DNA from: Caulobacter endophyticus
Lineage (GTDB): Bacteria; Pseudomonadota; Alphaproteobacteria; Caulobacterales; Caulobacteraceae
Direction of reading: 5' to 3'
NCBI RefSeq assembly: GCF_029543245.1
Contig: NZ_JARQWV010000003.1
Location: 217,990-281,989, forward strand
DNA length: 64,000 bases
How positions within the stretch are numbered: position 1 is the stretch's first letter; each line of letters starts with the position of its first letter. Positions 63,855-64,000 of the stretch are shown piece by piece. The translations under genes were made by a program, and so were the position numbers. Below the pieces are notes generated by a model. The model was not told the DNA's origin and ran no database searches. It saw only the letters and a list, made by a program, of their open reading frames with translations.

Positions 63855-63879
63855 GAACCTCCCCCTCTGGGGGAGGTTC
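63855..63879. repeat. REP-like single hairpin
   Basis: An 11-bp perfect stem (GAACCTCCCCC with GGGGGAGGTTC, loop TCT). It matches the outer arm of unit A. The rest of the window to 64000 shows no gene start that I can support. Confidence 0.7.
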
Positions 63880-64000
63880 CTTGAGGCGCGACTTTGCAGT
63901 CTCCCGCGTTCACACGCGTTAGGTCGGGGAGGCGCGGAGCGGCCGGGCGGAGCCCGGAGACCGTGTGTTTGTTTAGCGTTTCGGCTTCGTCGACCGCTCC

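Overview
The window looks like about 64 kb of chromosome from a high-GC alphaproteobacterium of the genus Caulobacter or a very close relative. The evidence is the uniformly high GC3, the gene orders rplM-rpsI, plsX-fabH-ihfA-merR and nrdR/ribH-nusB-thiL, a K+-independent membrane pyrophosphatase, a MucR regulator, Mg-type HemB, hemA-type 5-aminolevulinate synthase, the Cbp3-like chaperone, and a TonB-dependent receptor with its own ECF sigma factor. I cannot name the species. I see no prophage, transposon, CRISPR array or rRNA. One tRNA (Pro, GGG) is present.

Layout. 1-2.1 kb: the tail of an unknown gene, then a SoxR/monooxygenase divergent pair sharing a textbook SoxR operator, a DUF1287 protein and a small hypothetical. 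2.1-7.5 kb: argC, ribosomal proteins S9 and L13, a PhoX-type phosphatase with a possible Pho box, heme A synthase and two small membrane proteins. 7.6-13.3 kb: tRNA-Pro, merR-ihfA, fabH-plsX-DUF177-Cbp3, bamE, and a CheY-like receiver protein with an arginine-rich tail. 13.3-20.8 kb: hppA, a FliL-like Tat substrate, thiL-nusB-ribH, nrdR, glyA and mucR. 20.8-30 kb: a short-chain dehydrogenase, a hypothetical, hemA, then a long co-directional valine-degradation cluster (isobutyryl-CoA dehydrogenase, HIBYL-CoA hydrolase, mmsB) interleaved with a phosphatase, a lipoprotein methyltransferase and a LAS-like metallopeptidase candidate. 30-36.7 kb: DUF2147, hemB, an AraC regulator, a serine hydrolase, a Nudix protein, a DUF188 protein, arfB, a MarR regulator and a pentapeptide-repeat protein. 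36.9-41.2 kb: a secreted amidohydrolase with a CIA30-like tail and a large zinc metalloprotease.

41.3-48.0 kb is the accessory region of most interest. It holds a tight operon of a TIR-TM-TPR protein, a 138-aa protein of unknown function and a TPR/SLOG-like/class III cyclase-like protein. Divergent from it, 44 bp away, is a CRP/FNR regulator with an intact cyclic-nucleotide-binding cassette. Downstream are a helical protein with a ricin-type beta-trefoil and a translationally coupled 46-aa ORF. My inference is a nucleotide-second-messenger signalling or defence module. No part of that has been tested.

48-54 kb carries a periplasmic trehalase, a TonB-dependent transducer with an STN domain, a FecR anti-sigma factor and a FecI-like sigma factor, consistent with substrate-induced uptake of trehalose or a related glycan. 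54-64 kb carries an acyltransferase, DNA ligase D, a fumarylacetoacetase-superfamily hydratase with an MFS transporter, a Gfo/Idh oxidoreductase coupled to a UPF0303 protein, and a gamma-glutamyltransferase flanked by paired inverted REP-like elements.
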